DNA of 64,000 nucleotides, taken from contig JBFWOQ010000005.1 of the NCBI GenBank assembly GCA_050250395.1, positions 1-64,000 on the forward strand. Direction: 5' to 3'. Of the stretch, positions 34,977 through 44,526 are shown one piece after another. How positions within the stretch are numbered: the first letter of the stretch is position 1; each line of letters starts with the position of its first letter. Made by a program: the position numbers and the translations under genes. Under the pieces are notes generated by a model that made no database searches, had not been told where the DNA came from, and worked only from the letters and a program-made list of their open reading frames with translations. This DNA is from JAGPUQ01 sp050250395 (GTDB lineage: Bacteria > Pseudomonadota > Gammaproteobacteria > Pseudomonadales > Porticoccaceae).

Positions 34977-35822
34977 TCAAGCGCCGTCCGATTGACCAGA
35001 GTTTCCCTGTAGCTTGCGCAGCGCATAGACATCGAACCTTGTGGTTTTCCCGGCGACAGAAAAATTTGGCTCACGCCCGGCAAGCGGCGGTGCGTGGCGC
35101 GCCCGCTTTACCACGACCCGGTATCGCGCGCGCGCAAGCGCCAGCCCCAGCAGCTCGTCGCAATCGGCATCCTCGCCCACCAAACGCCGCAAGACCTGCA
35201 TTTCCTTGCGCACCAGGGCGCTCTTGTGTCGCTCGGGAAACATCGGATCAAGGTAGATCACATCGCTCGGATCGGCGGCCGCCAACCATTCCCGGGCGTC
35301 CGCAGTGACCAACGAGAGGCGTTCAACCGCCGCCCGGATATCCGCGTTCTGCGCTTCCTGACGGGCGCGCCGCAAGCCATCTTCGAGCAGGGCGGCGACC
35401 ACCGGGTGCCGCTCCACCATGACCACGCGGGCGCCCAGTCCTGCCAGCACGAAGGCATCCTCGCCCAACCCTGCCGTGAGATCGGCGATCAGCAGTTGAG
35501 AAGTGTGCTTGAGGCCCACCGCGCGGGCAATCGCTTGGCCCACCCCACCGCCGTGATGATGCCGGTGCCGCATGCGGCCGCCGGTGAAATCACAAACGAT
35601 GGCCCCGAAGCGGTTTTCGGCACTCAGCAGCGCGAGGCCGTCGCCGGTGAGGCTCAGAATGAAAGGCGTCATTTTCGGGGCAGCGACGCCGGGGGCAAGA
35701 AACGTCAAGGCCAAACGCCGAGCGAGGTCCCTGCCGGCTTCCAAATTGAGGTGATCGGTCGCGACGGCCACCAGCTGACCTGGATACGCCGCTGCACACG
35801 CGTCCGCCAGGTCACCCGACAT
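34977..35822 (-). CDS. rsmJ: 16S rRNA m2G1516 methyltransferase
   Basis: A 281-residue SAM-dependent methyltransferase (YhiQ family) acting on G1516 of 16S rRNA. The SAM loop ADLTAGLGEDAFVLA, the MVERHP acidic-ribose motif and the catalytic YLDPMFPERHKSALVRKEMQ region are all clear. The ATG at 35822 matches the family start; the open frame goes 32 codons further upstream. It is separated by 50 bases from the GT25 gene and ends a minus-strand pair. Confidence 0.93.
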   Translation of the reverse strand: MSGDLADACAAAYPGQLVAVATDHLNLEAGRDLARRLALTFLAPGVAAPKMTPFILSLTGDGLALLSAENRFGAIVCDFTGGRMRHRHHHGGGVGQAIARAVGLKHTSQLLIADLTAGLGEDAFVLAGLGARVVMVERHPVVAALLEDGLRRARQEAQNADIRAAVERLSLVTADAREWLAAADPSDVIYLDPMFPERHKSALVRKEMQVLRRLVGEDADCDELLGLALARARYRVVVKRARHAPPLAGREPNFSVAGKTTRFDVYALRKLQGNSGQSDGA

Positions 35823-36037
35823 GAGGTAACGCGTCAAACAACGAAGCCTGACAGACGTTAATCCTCTGCATTCCGAGCCTCCAGAACAGGACAGGGGTAA
35901 CGCCGCGAGCGGAGCCAATCAACCCGGCCGCCGCGCCAGCACGGATACGGCTGGGCAATCCCGCGCAGATCGTCGATCCTAGCCTTTCAAGACCGGCTGC
36001 GGCTAGAATGCACGTCACAATTCGAGAGGTCCGGGCG

Positions 36038-36472
36038 ATGCGACGATGGCTGTTTTTTTCGCTGGGGCCGCTTCTCTTGGCGCTGGGGTGCAACCGTTAT
36101 GAGGTCACTCTCAACGATCAGCCGCTCCGCAGCCCACCACAGCTCTTCGCCGGCTATCGTATCGACGATCCGGCGCTACGCGATTGTGTCGCCCAGACCA
36201 TTCGCGACAACCGAATTACCGCCGGACGCCAGCTCACCCGTTTGGTGTGCACCCACGCCGGCATTGTCGATCTCGGCGGGCTCGAGATTTTCGGGTCGCT
36301 GGAAATACTGAATCTGGCGGACAACCGCATAACCACTGTCGAACCCCTGCTGTCCCTGCCTTCGCTGGCGCAACTCGACCTGAGCGAGAATCCTGGTCTC
36401 AATTGCTCCGCCGGGACTGCCTTGACGGCCCGCGGCGTTATTGTTGTACTGCCGGCGCAGTGCCAGAAGTAG
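36038..36472 (+). CDS. Small leucine-rich-repeat lipoprotein
   Basis: A 144-residue lipoprotein: MRRW, a hydrophobic stretch and the lipobox Leu-Ala-Leu-Gly-Cys with Cys18 as the lipidated residue. Residues about 78-130 contain two to three internalin/SDS22-like LRR units (segments ending in LNLADNRI and LDLSENPG). Such short LRR proteins usually mediate protein contacts; no partner is evident. A GAGG ribosome-binding site supports the ATG at 36038 over one at 36008. Divergent from rsmJ. Confidence 0.7.
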   Translation: MRRWLFFSLGPLLLALGCNRYEVTLNDQPLRSPPQLFAGYRIDDPALRDCVAQTIRDNRITAGRQLTRLVCTHAGIVDLGGLEIFGSLEILNLADNRITTVEPLLSLPSLAQLDLSENPGLNCSAGTALTARGVIVVLPAQCQK

Positions 36473-36864
36473 CCATCGCTTGGGTTGAAAAACGCAGCTT
36501 CAGTTACCCACAGTTTCTGTGGATAACTTTGTTGACAAGGATAATAAACACCGCCGGAAACCATGCATTGAGCGGCCTTCCGACAGAATGTCTATTTTTT
36601 CGACAAATTTAAATTTTAATAAAAATCAATGAGTTATATCTATTGCCAATAAAAATCAAAGGGTTGCGGCACTTTCATAAAGCAGCGCTAATGATTTTTC
36701 GCCAACTGTGGAAAACAAACCTGTGACGTCCATGCTCGCGTGAGAGTGGACGGCGCGCGGCGACCGCCCCTGCGCACCAGAATGGGCGCTTGAACGCTCA
36801 ACCATTGGTCATCGCACGGCCATCTCGCGCCATTCAGGAATCGGCCACGGGCTCGCGAACCTGA
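36473..36864. other. AT-rich intergenic region with DnaA-box-like sites
   Basis: About 390 bases without a credible gene. The part 36590-36660 is strikingly AT-rich for this GC-rich chromosome and holds a repeated AATAAAAATCAA word (about 36618-36629 and 36648-36659). DnaA-type 9-mers flank it (described separately). The right-hand 140 bases are GC-rich and featureless. Confidence 0.7.
36504..36526. promoter_or_regulatory. Palindromic pair of DnaA-box-like 9-mers
   Basis: TTACCCACA at 36504-36512 and the inverted perfect consensus box TTATCCACA (complement of 36518-36526) form a 10-base inverted repeat around TTT, with one mismatch. A third site, TTTTCCACA (complement of 36707-36715), matches TTWTNCACA. 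All three surround the AT-rich core. Binding by DnaA is inference from the established consensus. Confidence 0.5.
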
Positions 36865-37578
36865 TCAGTCAAACCCCAACCCCAGACGTTCGCCAATCAA
36901 CTCGTAGGACTCCACCACGCGACCCAGATCCTGACGAAATCGGTCCTTATCCAGCTTTTCCCGCGTGTCACGATCCCATACCCGGCAGCCATCGGGCGTC
37001 ACTTCATCGCCGAGCAGCAGCGTGCCATCACTCAGCCCAAACTCCAGCTTGTAGTCCACCAGCACCATGCCGCCAGCAAGGAACAAGGGTGTGAGGATGT
37101 CGTTTATGCGAAAAGTGAGTTCCTTCATTCGCTCCACTTGCCAGGCCTCCGCCCACCCCAGACTACGGATGTGGTACTCGTTCACCATGGGATCGCCGAG
37201 CGCATCGCTTTTGAGAAAGAACTCGAATGTCGGCGGGGTGAGCGCCCGCCCTTCCTCGATGCCATAACGTCGGCACAGACTGCCGGCAGCCAGATTGCGC
37301 ACCACGCATTCCAAAGGCAGCATCGCCAGGCGTTTTACCAGCGTCTCGCGATCATCCAACCGACGCACAAAGTGCGTAGGCACCCCGGCCGCGGCAAGCT
37401 TCTCCATCACGAAGGCATTGAACCGGTTGTTGACGGCCCCCTTGCGCTCCAGCTGCTCGCGCTTCTTGCCGTCGAAGGCCGAGGTATCGTCACGAAACAG
37501 CATCACCAGAAGTTCAGGATCATCGGTCGCAAAGACCGACTTGGCCTTGCCGCGATAGAGTTCCTCGCGCTTTTCCAT
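36865..37578 (-). CDS. purC: SAICAR synthetase
   Basis: A 237-residue ATP-dependent ligase of purine synthesis joining CAIR and aspartate. The start MEKREELYRGKAKSVF is the family N-terminus, and the ATG at 37578 has an AGAGGGG ribosome-binding site at eight bases; the GTG at 37587 lies too close to it. DDTSAFDG, ECVVRN and the KLEFG segment are conserved. Order dapA-bamC-(MBL)-purC recalls the E. coli dapA-bamC-purC arrangement. Confidence 0.96.
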   Translation of the reverse strand: MEKREELYRGKAKSVFATDDPELLVMLFRDDTSAFDGKKREQLERKGAVNNRFNAFVMEKLAAAGVPTHFVRRLDDRETLVKRLAMLPLECVVRNLAAGSLCRRYGIEEGRALTPPTFEFFLKSDALGDPMVNEYHIRSLGWAEAWQVERMKELTFRINDILTPLFLAGGMVLVDYKLEFGLSDGTLLLGDEVTPDGCRVWDRDTREKLDKDRFRQDLGRVVESYELIGERLGLGFD

Positions 37579-37605
37579 ACTGTTCACCCCTCTCGGCTAG
37601 GTGGA

Positions 37606-38364
37606 TCAACCCAGTTCCTGCCAACCGAAGCCTTCATCCTGGCTGGCGTAAAGTACCTGATCGAGATGCTCGGTCACTGGCGCCAGCGCCTCTTGCACCA
37701 ACTCCGGGCTGTTGTTCTGCCGGCTGATATGCCCCACGACCAGCGTGCGCAGCACATCGCCGCCGAGCCGCTGCAACAGTTGCGCCGCCTGAGCGTTGCT
37801 GAGATGACCCCAGTCACCCCCCACCCGGCGCTTGAGGGTATCCGGATAAGGCCCCTCGGCCAGCAGTGCATGATCATGATTGGCTTCGAGCAACAATCCC
37901 CGACAGCACCGATAGCGCTCGACGACATGGGGAGTGACGCTGCCCAGATCCGTCAGAATGCCCAGTTTTAGATTCGCCACCGTAAAGATGTACTGCACGG
38001 GTTCGCGCGCGTCATGGGGAACGGCGACAGCCTCCACCCCGATGCCGGCCAATTCCACCTCCGCACCGCTGGCGATCACACACACCGGATCATCGGCACC
38101 GACGCCCACCGCCCGCGCGGTTCCTGCGGTCATCCACACCGGAATGCCAAAGCGACGCGCCAATGGCAGCACACCGTCCACATGATCGCCGTGCTCGTGA
38201 GTGACCAGGATGGCGGTCAGATCGGCGGGCACGAGGTCCAGGACGGCAAGCCGCCGGCAGGTCTCGCGGATCGAAAACCCGCAATCGACCATCACGCAGG
38301 CGCCGCCAGCCTCCACGAGCGCGGCGTTGCCGCGGCTTCCGCTACCCAGGGAGGCAAACCGCAC
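37606..38364 (-). CDS. Metallo-beta-lactamase-fold hydrolase (YycJ/WalJ-like)
   Basis: A 252-residue soluble metal hydrolase. It begins MRFASLGSGSRGNAALVE, typical of YycJ/WalJ relatives, has the THEHGDH metal motif (about residues 55-61), PHDA, and a GHLSN segment near 185. Close relatives in Firmicutes act in cell-wall-linked signalling or as 5' exonucleases; in gammaproteobacteria the role is unsettled. GTG start at 38364, seven bases after bamC. Confidence 0.85.
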   Translation of the reverse strand: MRFASLGSGSRGNAALVEAGGACVMVDCGFSIRETCRRLAVLDLVPADLTAILVTHEHGDHVDGVLPLARRFGIPVWMTAGTARAVGVGADDPVCVIASGAEVELAGIGVEAVAVPHDAREPVQYIFTVANLKLGILTDLGSVTPHVVERYRCCRGLLLEANHDHALLAEGPYPDTLKRRVGGDWGHLSNAQAAQLLQRLGGDVLRTLVVGHISRQNNSPELVQEALAPVTEHLDQVLYASQDEGFGWQELG

Positions 38365-38371
38365 CGGCGTG

Positions 38372-39409
38372 TCAGGCGAGGTTGGCGCGGATCCGCTTCA
38401 GCAGTTCGAGCATCCGGGTTCGTTCCAGTGGATCCTTCTCGCCATTGATCCGCACCTGGACTCCATCGTCAGTACTCTGCAACTCAATCCGGTAATTCGC
38501 GGCGAGCGGCGCTCCCGAATCACCTTTGCCGGCACCCAGCATGCGCGCGAAAAATCCCGGCTTCTCGCGCTCGACATCCTCCTTGAGGGTGACGTAGAAC
38601 AGTCCGCGGGTACGATCCTGGTCCACCAGCACGAACTCGTCACGCGAAACCGACTGGGCGACCGACGCCCAGGAGCGGTCATATCCCGACTTGAGCAGCA
38701 GATAGGGCGTGGCATCCGTCGCGGCCACCACTTCAACCTTGGCGCCACTACCGATGGATTGCGCCAGCAGCGATACCTGACCGCCACTGGCGTTCCCGGC
38801 CAAACCGCTGGCAATGAAATCCGCCATGGCGCGCTCGCGCTCATCCGCGAGCGAAGATTCCGGCCACGGCGGCACCGCGCCACCTTTTGGCATCACCGCG
38901 TGGTTGATGGAAACCTCGGTGGTATTGGTCTGCATACCCTGCTCCATCCGCAGGCGGTAGCGGTGAAGATTGCCGGGGTCATCGTCGAACTCAACCCACA
39001 CGGTCTCGATCACACCTTCCGCCGCTTCGGCGCGGGCGACCGCGATATCGTTGGTGTTGAGGGTATTGCGCACCCGCGGCCATACTTCGGCTGGCGCGCG
39101 ATTGATCCATATCCAGCGTTTGTCGCCGAGCGACTGAACCTTGATTTCTTCCTCAAGCAGGGATGTTCCCAACGGCTGCGGTCGGGGGATGTCGTTATTC
39201 GCGTCCGGGATCAGCGGCTCCGCAACTGCCGGAATGGCATACAGTTCCCCGAGCGCCTGGCCATCCAGGCCATCGGGCACGCGAATGACCGGATGTTCGC
39301 GGGCGGTGAGATAGTCGCCGGAGCGGTTACGAAACAGCCCGTCCTGGGCGAACATTCCGCAGCCAGAAAGCGTCAGCGCGAAGCAAAGCACTACCCCGAA
39401 TCGTTTCAT
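38372..39409 (-). CDS. bamC: Outer-membrane assembly lipoprotein BamC
   Basis: A 345-residue Bam-complex lipoprotein. Signal peptide with lipobox Leu-Ser-Gly-Cys at residues 14-17; an unstructured N-terminal stretch that clamps BamD follows; then two helix-grip domains (about 95-215 and 225-340). ATG at 39409 is backed by a GAGGTGA ribosome-binding site. It sits downstream of dapA exactly as in enterics. Confidence 0.92.
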   Translation of the reverse strand: MKRFGVVLCFALTLSGCGMFAQDGLFRNRSGDYLTAREHPVIRVPDGLDGQALGELYAIPAVAEPLIPDANNDIPRPQPLGTSLLEEEIKVQSLGDKRWIWINRAPAEVWPRVRNTLNTNDIAVARAEAAEGVIETVWVEFDDDPGNLHRYRLRMEQGMQTNTTEVSINHAVMPKGGAVPPWPESSLADERERAMADFIASGLAGNASGGQVSLLAQSIGSGAKVEVVAATDATPYLLLKSGYDRSWASVAQSVSRDEFVLVDQDRTRGLFYVTLKEDVEREKPGFFARMLGAGKGDSGAPLAANYRIELQSTDDGVQVRINGEKDPLERTRMLELLKRIRANLA

Positions 39410-39513
39410 CAGCGTCACCTCGTTGGGGGATATCCGTCCCGAAACATCCTGCCGGATTGGCCTCATCTCCACTGCGGTCATGGCCCGCGCCACGACATCC
39501 ACCACACCATCCG

Positions 39514-40392
39514 TCACAACAGTCCGGCGCCGTGCATCGCTTCCCTGACCCTCGCGTGCAGGTCGGAAGAGAGTGGCGTCAACGGCAGCCGGAGAACATC
39601 CGCCATCAACCCGAGTTGGGCAACCGCCCACTTCACCGGGATCGGATTCGACTCCACAAACAGCGCCCGGTGCAGCGGGACAAGCCTGGCGTTGATCGCC
39701 GCCGCCCCCTCCCGATCGCCGGCCAGTGCCGCATCGCAGAGATCGCGCATCTGCTCCGGTGCCACATTGGCGGTAACGCCAATGTTGCCCTTGCCGCCCA
39801 GCAGCATCAGATCCATGGCGGTGGCGTCGTCGCCGGAGTACACCGCGAAGTCCTCCGGGCAGCGGGCGATCAGATCGCGGGCACGCTCAAGATCTCCGGT
39901 AGCCTCCTTGATCCCGACGATATTGGGCACCTGCGCCAGCCTTACCACGGTGTCCGCCAGCATGTCGCAACCCGTCCGACCCGGAACATTGTAGAGAACC
40001 TGGGCGATATCCACTGCCTCGGCTATCGCCCGGTGATGCCGATACAGACCTTCCTGCGTCGGCTTGTTGTAATAGGGCGTAACCAGCAGACACGCATCCG
40101 CGCCGCGTTCGCGCGCGCCCGCCGTCAGCTCGATCGCCTCGGCGGTGCTGTTGGCCCCGGTCCCCGCAATGATGGGCAAGCGCCCGGCCGCTTGCTCGAC
40201 ACAGACCTCGACCACCCGCAGATGTTCCTCCACGGACAAGGTCGGCGATTCGCCTGTTGTACCGACGGCGACAATCGCGGCCGTCCCGGCAGCCCGATGC
40301 CAGTCCACCAACCGCCGCAGTGCCGGGTAATCTATCGCCTCGGTCCCCGGCAACATGGGGGTAACCAAGGCAACGATGCTGCCAATGATCAT
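39514..40392 (-). CDS. dapA: 4-hydroxy-tetrahydrodipicolinate synthase
   Basis: A 292-residue (beta/alpha)8 class I aldolase condensing pyruvate with aspartate semialdehyde, the first lysine-branch step. VGTTGESPTL, the Tyr in VLYNVPGRTG and the Schiff-base Lys in IVGIKEATGD are present. The ATG at 40392 (MIIGSIVALVTPM) with GGAG ribosome-binding site fits the family; 17 upstream codons are open but unrelated. dapC, dapD and dapE of the same pathway are about 6 kb away. Confidence 0.96.
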   Translation of the reverse strand: MIIGSIVALVTPMLPGTEAIDYPALRRLVDWHRAAGTAAIVAVGTTGESPTLSVEEHLRVVEVCVEQAAGRLPIIAGTGANSTAEAIELTAGARERGADACLLVTPYYNKPTQEGLYRHHRAIAEAVDIAQVLYNVPGRTGCDMLADTVVRLAQVPNIVGIKEATGDLERARDLIARCPEDFAVYSGDDATAMDLMLLGGKGNIGVTANVAPEQMRDLCDAALAGDREGAAAINARLVPLHRALFVESNPIPVKWAVAQLGLMADVLRLPLTPLSSDLHARVREAMHGAGLL

Positions 40393-40620
40393 TGGGACTC
40401 CGCGAAATTTTTCCATGGTAGCGATGGCATTTGAGACGCACAAGCGACGGCAAAAGCACCCGGCACTTTCGATCGGTGCTGGCCGGAGCCAGTGACTTTA
40501 TCGCGCGTGTTCATGGCGCTTGCCAGTGGGGTTTGCCCGTGGCGCGCGATGCGCGCTGTGCGTCGGAGACGGGTGCGGGGGATACGCTCGGTATCGAAAG
40601 GAACGCGCCCCACACCGCGA

Positions 40621-40655
40621 AAAAGAAAAAGCGCCCCCGATGGTTCGGGAGCGCT
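40621..40655 (-). terminator. Rho-independent terminator after tRNA-Ala
   Basis: On the minus strand an eleven-pair stem with a single mismatch (AGCGCTCCCGA / TCGGGGGCGCT) and a four-base loop is followed by TTTTTCTTTT. It begins about ten bases after the tRNA 3' end. Confidence 0.9.
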
Positions 40656-40665
40656 TTGCCGCTAT

Positions 40666-40741
<76 letters not shown>

Positions 40742-40879
40742 ATATCCTCTAGAAAAACAACGCCGCACCGGCGCGCGAGGAGCGGCATTCTAGGCAAGCG
40801 CCTTGAGGAGTGTCAACTTGAGTCGCGGGGTGGGCGGCGGTATGGAGTCGCCAGCGGCCCGCAAACCGCGCGGCGAGTA

Positions 40880-42394
40880 TCAGTCCTCCGCTGCGGCGCT
40901 ATCGCCATTCGCAGTCGAGAGCGCCGCGAAGTCCTGCTGCCACTGCTTGAGCTGCTTTTTCGACGGGCCACCCACATGCGCCAACGCCGCGCGCAAACGG
41001 GCGCGCACCAGATCCGGACCCAGGATCACCATGCTGTCGAACAGCGGCGGCGCCGAGGTTGCGCCTGCTATCGCGACGTACAACGGGGCGGTGAAGTCGC
41101 GCAGCTTGTAGCCCATCGCCACCGCCAGTTCATTCAACGCCCGATAGATGGGATCACGCCGCCAGTCGCTGAGCACTTCGAGCGTCCAGGCGGAAAATTG
41201 CAGGATACGGGCGCAATCATCGGCGCTTAGCGTCTTGTGTCTGAACGCATCGGCGTCGAATACGGGCAGCCCGGATAACAGAAAACAGGCCATGGGCGCG
41301 ATATCGCTGAACTTTTCCACCCGATCCTTGATGAGCGGCACCATGCGTTCGAGATGATTCCGATTCAACGCCCAGGCCGCAACGCGATCCGCGAACGCCG
41401 CGTCGTCGAGGTCTTCGCGGATCCAGCGCCCGTTCAGCCAATCCAGCTTCGCGGTATCGAAGACGGGACCTCCCAAATGCACCCTGTCGAGATCGAAGTG
41501 CGCAAGCATTTGGTCCAGCGTGAATTTCTCGACTTCGTCCGGCATGGCCCAGCCCATGCGCCCGAGATAATTGAGCAGCGCTTCCGGCAGGTAACCCATC
41601 GCCCGATAGTAGTTGATGCTGGTCGGGTTCTTGCGTTTGCTGAGCTTGCTCTGGTCAGGATTGCGCAGCAGCGGCAGATGGCACAGTTCCGGCATCTGCC
41701 AGCCGAAGTATCGATACAGGAGTTGATGCTTGGGCGCTGAATTGATCCACTCCTCACCGCGGATGACGTGGGTGATGCCCATCAGGTGATCGTCTACCAC
41801 GTTGGCCAGATGATAGGTGGGCAGACCATCCGCCTTCAGCAACACCTGCATGTCGACCTGCGACCAGGCGATCTCGATTTCCCCACGCAACCGATCGCGC
41901 AGGCGGCACACACCTTCGGGAGGAATCTTCATGCGGACCACATGGGGTTCACCCCGCGCAAGCCGCGCTTGGATTTCCGCCGCAGTCAGATGAAGTCCGC
42001 GACCGTCATATTTCGGCGTCTCGCCACGGGCGAGCTGCGCGCGGCGCATCTCGCCCAGCTCATCCGGAGTGGCGAAGCAGCGAAAGGCATCGCCCTGGTT
42101 CACGAGCTGTTCGGCATAGCCTCGGTAGATGTCGCCGCGCTCACTCTGCCGATACGGGCCGTGCGGACCGCCCACATCCGGGCCTTCGTCCCAGCGCAGA
42201 CCAAGCCAGCGCAAAGCATCCAGGATCATGGCTTCCGATGCCGCGGTACTGCGCGCGCGGTCGGTGTCCTCGATCCGCAGAATGAACTGCCCGCCATGAC
42301 GGCGTGCGAAGCAATAATTGAAAAGCGCGATGTAAGCGGTGCCCACATGGGGATCGCCGGTGGGCGAGGGTGCGACACGGGTACGAACCGTCAT
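40880..42394 (-). CDS. gltX: Glutamyl-tRNA synthetase
   Basis: A 504-residue class Ic aminoacyl-tRNA synthetase. The HIGH-region appears as APSPTGDPHVGTA at residues 8-20 and the KMSKS-equivalent as KLSKRK around 253-258. The catalytic core is followed by the helical anticodon-binding domain. No C-x-C zinc cluster is seen in the insertion, which varies in this family. Followed 138 bases later by tRNA-Ala on the same strand. Confidence 0.94.
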   Translation of the reverse strand: MTVRTRVAPSPTGDPHVGTAYIALFNYCFARRHGGQFILRIEDTDRARSTAASEAMILDALRWLGLRWDEGPDVGGPHGPYRQSERGDIYRGYAEQLVNQGDAFRCFATPDELGEMRRAQLARGETPKYDGRGLHLTAAEIQARLARGEPHVVRMKIPPEGVCRLRDRLRGEIEIAWSQVDMQVLLKADGLPTYHLANVVDDHLMGITHVIRGEEWINSAPKHQLLYRYFGWQMPELCHLPLLRNPDQSKLSKRKNPTSINYYRAMGYLPEALLNYLGRMGWAMPDEVEKFTLDQMLAHFDLDRVHLGGPVFDTAKLDWLNGRWIREDLDDAAFADRVAAWALNRNHLERMVPLIKDRVEKFSDIAPMACFLLSGLPVFDADAFRHKTLSADDCARILQFSAWTLEVLSDWRRDPIYRALNELAVAMGYKLRDFTAPLYVAIAGATSAPPLFDSMVILGPDLVRARLRAALAHVGGPSKKQLKQWQQDFAALSTANGDSAAAED

Positions 42395-42444
42395 GGGCTG
42401 CGTCCGAACTTCAGGGGCGCGGATTATAAACCGCCGCCCCGCCG

Positions 42445-44397
42445 TCAGCGGGGTTCAGGACGGCCCAGCAAAAAACCCTGCCCAGCATCGACGCCGAGTT
42501 CTGCACAGGTGCTCCACTCGGCCTCGCGCTCGATGCCTTCGACCAGCAACAGCATCTCCCGGGCGCGCATCAGCTCGGCCATGAACTTCAGGTAAAACTG
42601 ATTATCGCGCTGCTGATCGATATCGCGCGTGATGCTTCGGTGGACCTTGACGTGGGCCAAGGGCAGACTGCCAAGATAGGCAAAATTGGATGACTCCAAC
42701 CCAAAGTGATCGAGCGCAAGGCCACAGCCGTGGCTTCCCACCAGGCGCTGAAAGTCTCGCGTCGCACCTTCGGCGACGGCCAGCGCCCGCTCCGGCACCT
42801 CGAATACCAGGCGGTTGGCGAGCGCCCGGTTGACCGCCAGAAATTCGTCAAGCCAACTGCGGAATTCGGCAGACCGCAACGACGGGATGCCGAGATTCAC
42901 CGCGTACATCGGCGACTCGAGGTCAGTGCGAGCCGCCAGCAGTTCCAGCACCAGGCGATCATAGGCAGGTGCGCGTCCAACCCGCTCCACCATCGGCAGC
43001 AACACCCCCGCAGCGATGGCGTGCGCCCCCGCCTCGGGTCGCATCCGGCTGTAAACCTCACAGCCGATCGGGTCGCGTCCCGGCCCGCCCACAGTGGGTT
43101 GATACAGCAGCTCGAGGGAACGCTGCGCCAGCAACGACTCGATCAGACCCGCCCAGTCGAAGCCCGGCCGCGATACCAGCGGAATGGCGCCGGCATCCAC
43201 GGCGCCGTGGCGAAGGTAATTGGGCGCCGCCCCGGGCGCAACCCGACGCAACGCTTGATCCGCCTCCCCCAGCAAATCGGTTTCACGATCGATTGCCGAA
43301 CTGTAACTGTAGCCCATGCGAAACCGCAGCGGCAGCTCTTCCCGATGCGCAAAGGCCGTAGCTTCCGCGCAGCGCAGTGCGTGCAGCGCCGCAACATCCG
43401 CCTCGCGGGCATCCAGATCGGCGACAAAGACCGCGAATTCCGCACCCTGCCGACGCGCCACCACAGCTCCGGAATATTCCGCCAGCCCATCGCGCAAACC
43501 CTGGCCTATCGCCGCCAACAAGGTATTGCCCTCGGTACGACCGGCCAGATCGTTGATCCGGGCCAGTTCATCCAGCGCGATGATCGCCAGCATCCCGCGC
43601 CGCGCTTCCATGTCGTCGGCAACCAGGGCGTTCATCCGCGCGTCAAAGTCCGCGCGATTGGCCAGTCCCGTCACCGGGTCGACCGCGGCGGCTCGGCGCA
43701 GATCCGCGATCATGCCGGCCTGGCTCGCAAACAGTTGCCTCAGGCCCTGCGCCATGCGATTCATGGCGTCGACCACCGAACGCAGCTCGCGCGCCCGCGG
43801 CAGCACCTCCTGGACGACAAACCGCTGTTCGCGAATGGCATCCGCCTGCGCCTCGATGTGTCCCAGCGGCCGCAACAACCAGCGTAAGCCCAGGATGCCA
43901 AGCCCACTAAACAGGATCGCGGCCACGGTGAACCACAGCAACTGCTCCCACGCCAACCGCCACAACTGGCGATACGTCTGCCCCGGGTTGCTGACTACCA
44001 GGATCTCGCCGAGCCGGTTCCAGCCATTCGACACTTCGGCGCGACCGGTATATTCGGGCAGCGCCATCAGGGCGACAAACCAGCCCGGCACGCGGAGCTC
44101 GCCTGCCGGAAACTCCCGCGCCAACCGGATCTCGCCGTTGGGCTCCCGGAACTGGATGCGCTGGTAATACCCACCGTCGGAAATGGCGTTGAACAGCACT
44201 TCCTGCAGCGTCGGATCCGCGGCGATGTCCCCCTGCGACAACGCCAGCGCCATGGACGTCGCCGCGTCCTGAGCGTGAACCGCCATTTGCTGCGCGACCA
44301 GACCGCGCGTATTGGAGAGGCTGATCGCGCTGTTGACGCCATACAACAGCAGCGTCAACGCCAGCACAGCCAGCACCAACTGGCGAAAGAGTGTCAC
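42445..44397 (-). CDS. lapD: LapD-type c-di-GMP receptor
   Basis: A 650-residue inner-membrane receptor. Two transmembrane helices (about 7-27 and 150-172) flank a periplasmic LapD/MoxY domain with GWxxL-type segments that bind LapG; a HAMP (about 172-230) then leads into GGDEF- and EAL-like domains. Both cytoplasmic domains look catalytically dead: the GGDEF position reads RQGAEF and the EAL position reads EVY, as expected of a sensor that binds c-di-GMP through its EAL fold. GTG start at 44397 with an AGGTG ribosome-binding site. Divergent from lapG. When c-di-GMP is bound LapD sequesters LapG and keeps the adhesin on the surface (established for Pseudomonas). Confidence 0.92.
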   Translation of the reverse strand: MTLFRQLVLAVLALTLLLYGVNSAISLSNTRGLVAQQMAVHAQDAATSMALALSQGDIAADPTLQEVLFNAISDGGYYQRIQFREPNGEIRLAREFPAGELRVPGWFVALMALPEYTGRAEVSNGWNRLGEILVVSNPGQTYRQLWRLAWEQLLWFTVAAILFSGLGILGLRWLLRPLGHIEAQADAIREQRFVVQEVLPRARELRSVVDAMNRMAQGLRQLFASQAGMIADLRRAAAVDPVTGLANRADFDARMNALVADDMEARRGMLAIIALDELARINDLAGRTEGNTLLAAIGQGLRDGLAEYSGAVVARRQGAEFAVFVADLDAREADVAALHALRCAEATAFAHREELPLRFRMGYSYSSAIDRETDLLGEADQALRRVAPGAAPNYLRHGAVDAGAIPLVSRPGFDWAGLIESLLAQRSLELLYQPTVGGPGRDPIGCEVYSRMRPEAGAHAIAAGVLLPMVERVGRAPAYDRLVLELLAARTDLESPMYAVNLGIPSLRSAEFRSWLDEFLAVNRALANRLVFEVPERALAVAEGATRDFQRLVGSHGCGLALDHFGLESSNFAYLGSLPLAHVKVHRSITRDIDQQRDNQFYLKFMAELMRAREMLLLVEGIEREAEWSTCAELGVDAGQGFLLGRPEPR

Positions 44398-44526
44398 GCG
44401 CGCACCTGTAGCGAGGAGATCGTCGCAGTCTAGCCAAACGTGTGAAACATTGCCAAATGCGCACCCTGTCACAGTTCGACAGTGACACGAACGGCGCAAC
44501 TGGCGCGTGGTGCTAGCATCCCGCGC

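Noticed and set aside
36749..36765. ACGGCGCGCGGCGACCG, 17 bases shared with the dispersed repeat
   Set aside because: Nothing on either side extends the match, so it may be chance in GC-rich sequence or a tiny remnant; too short to call a third copy.
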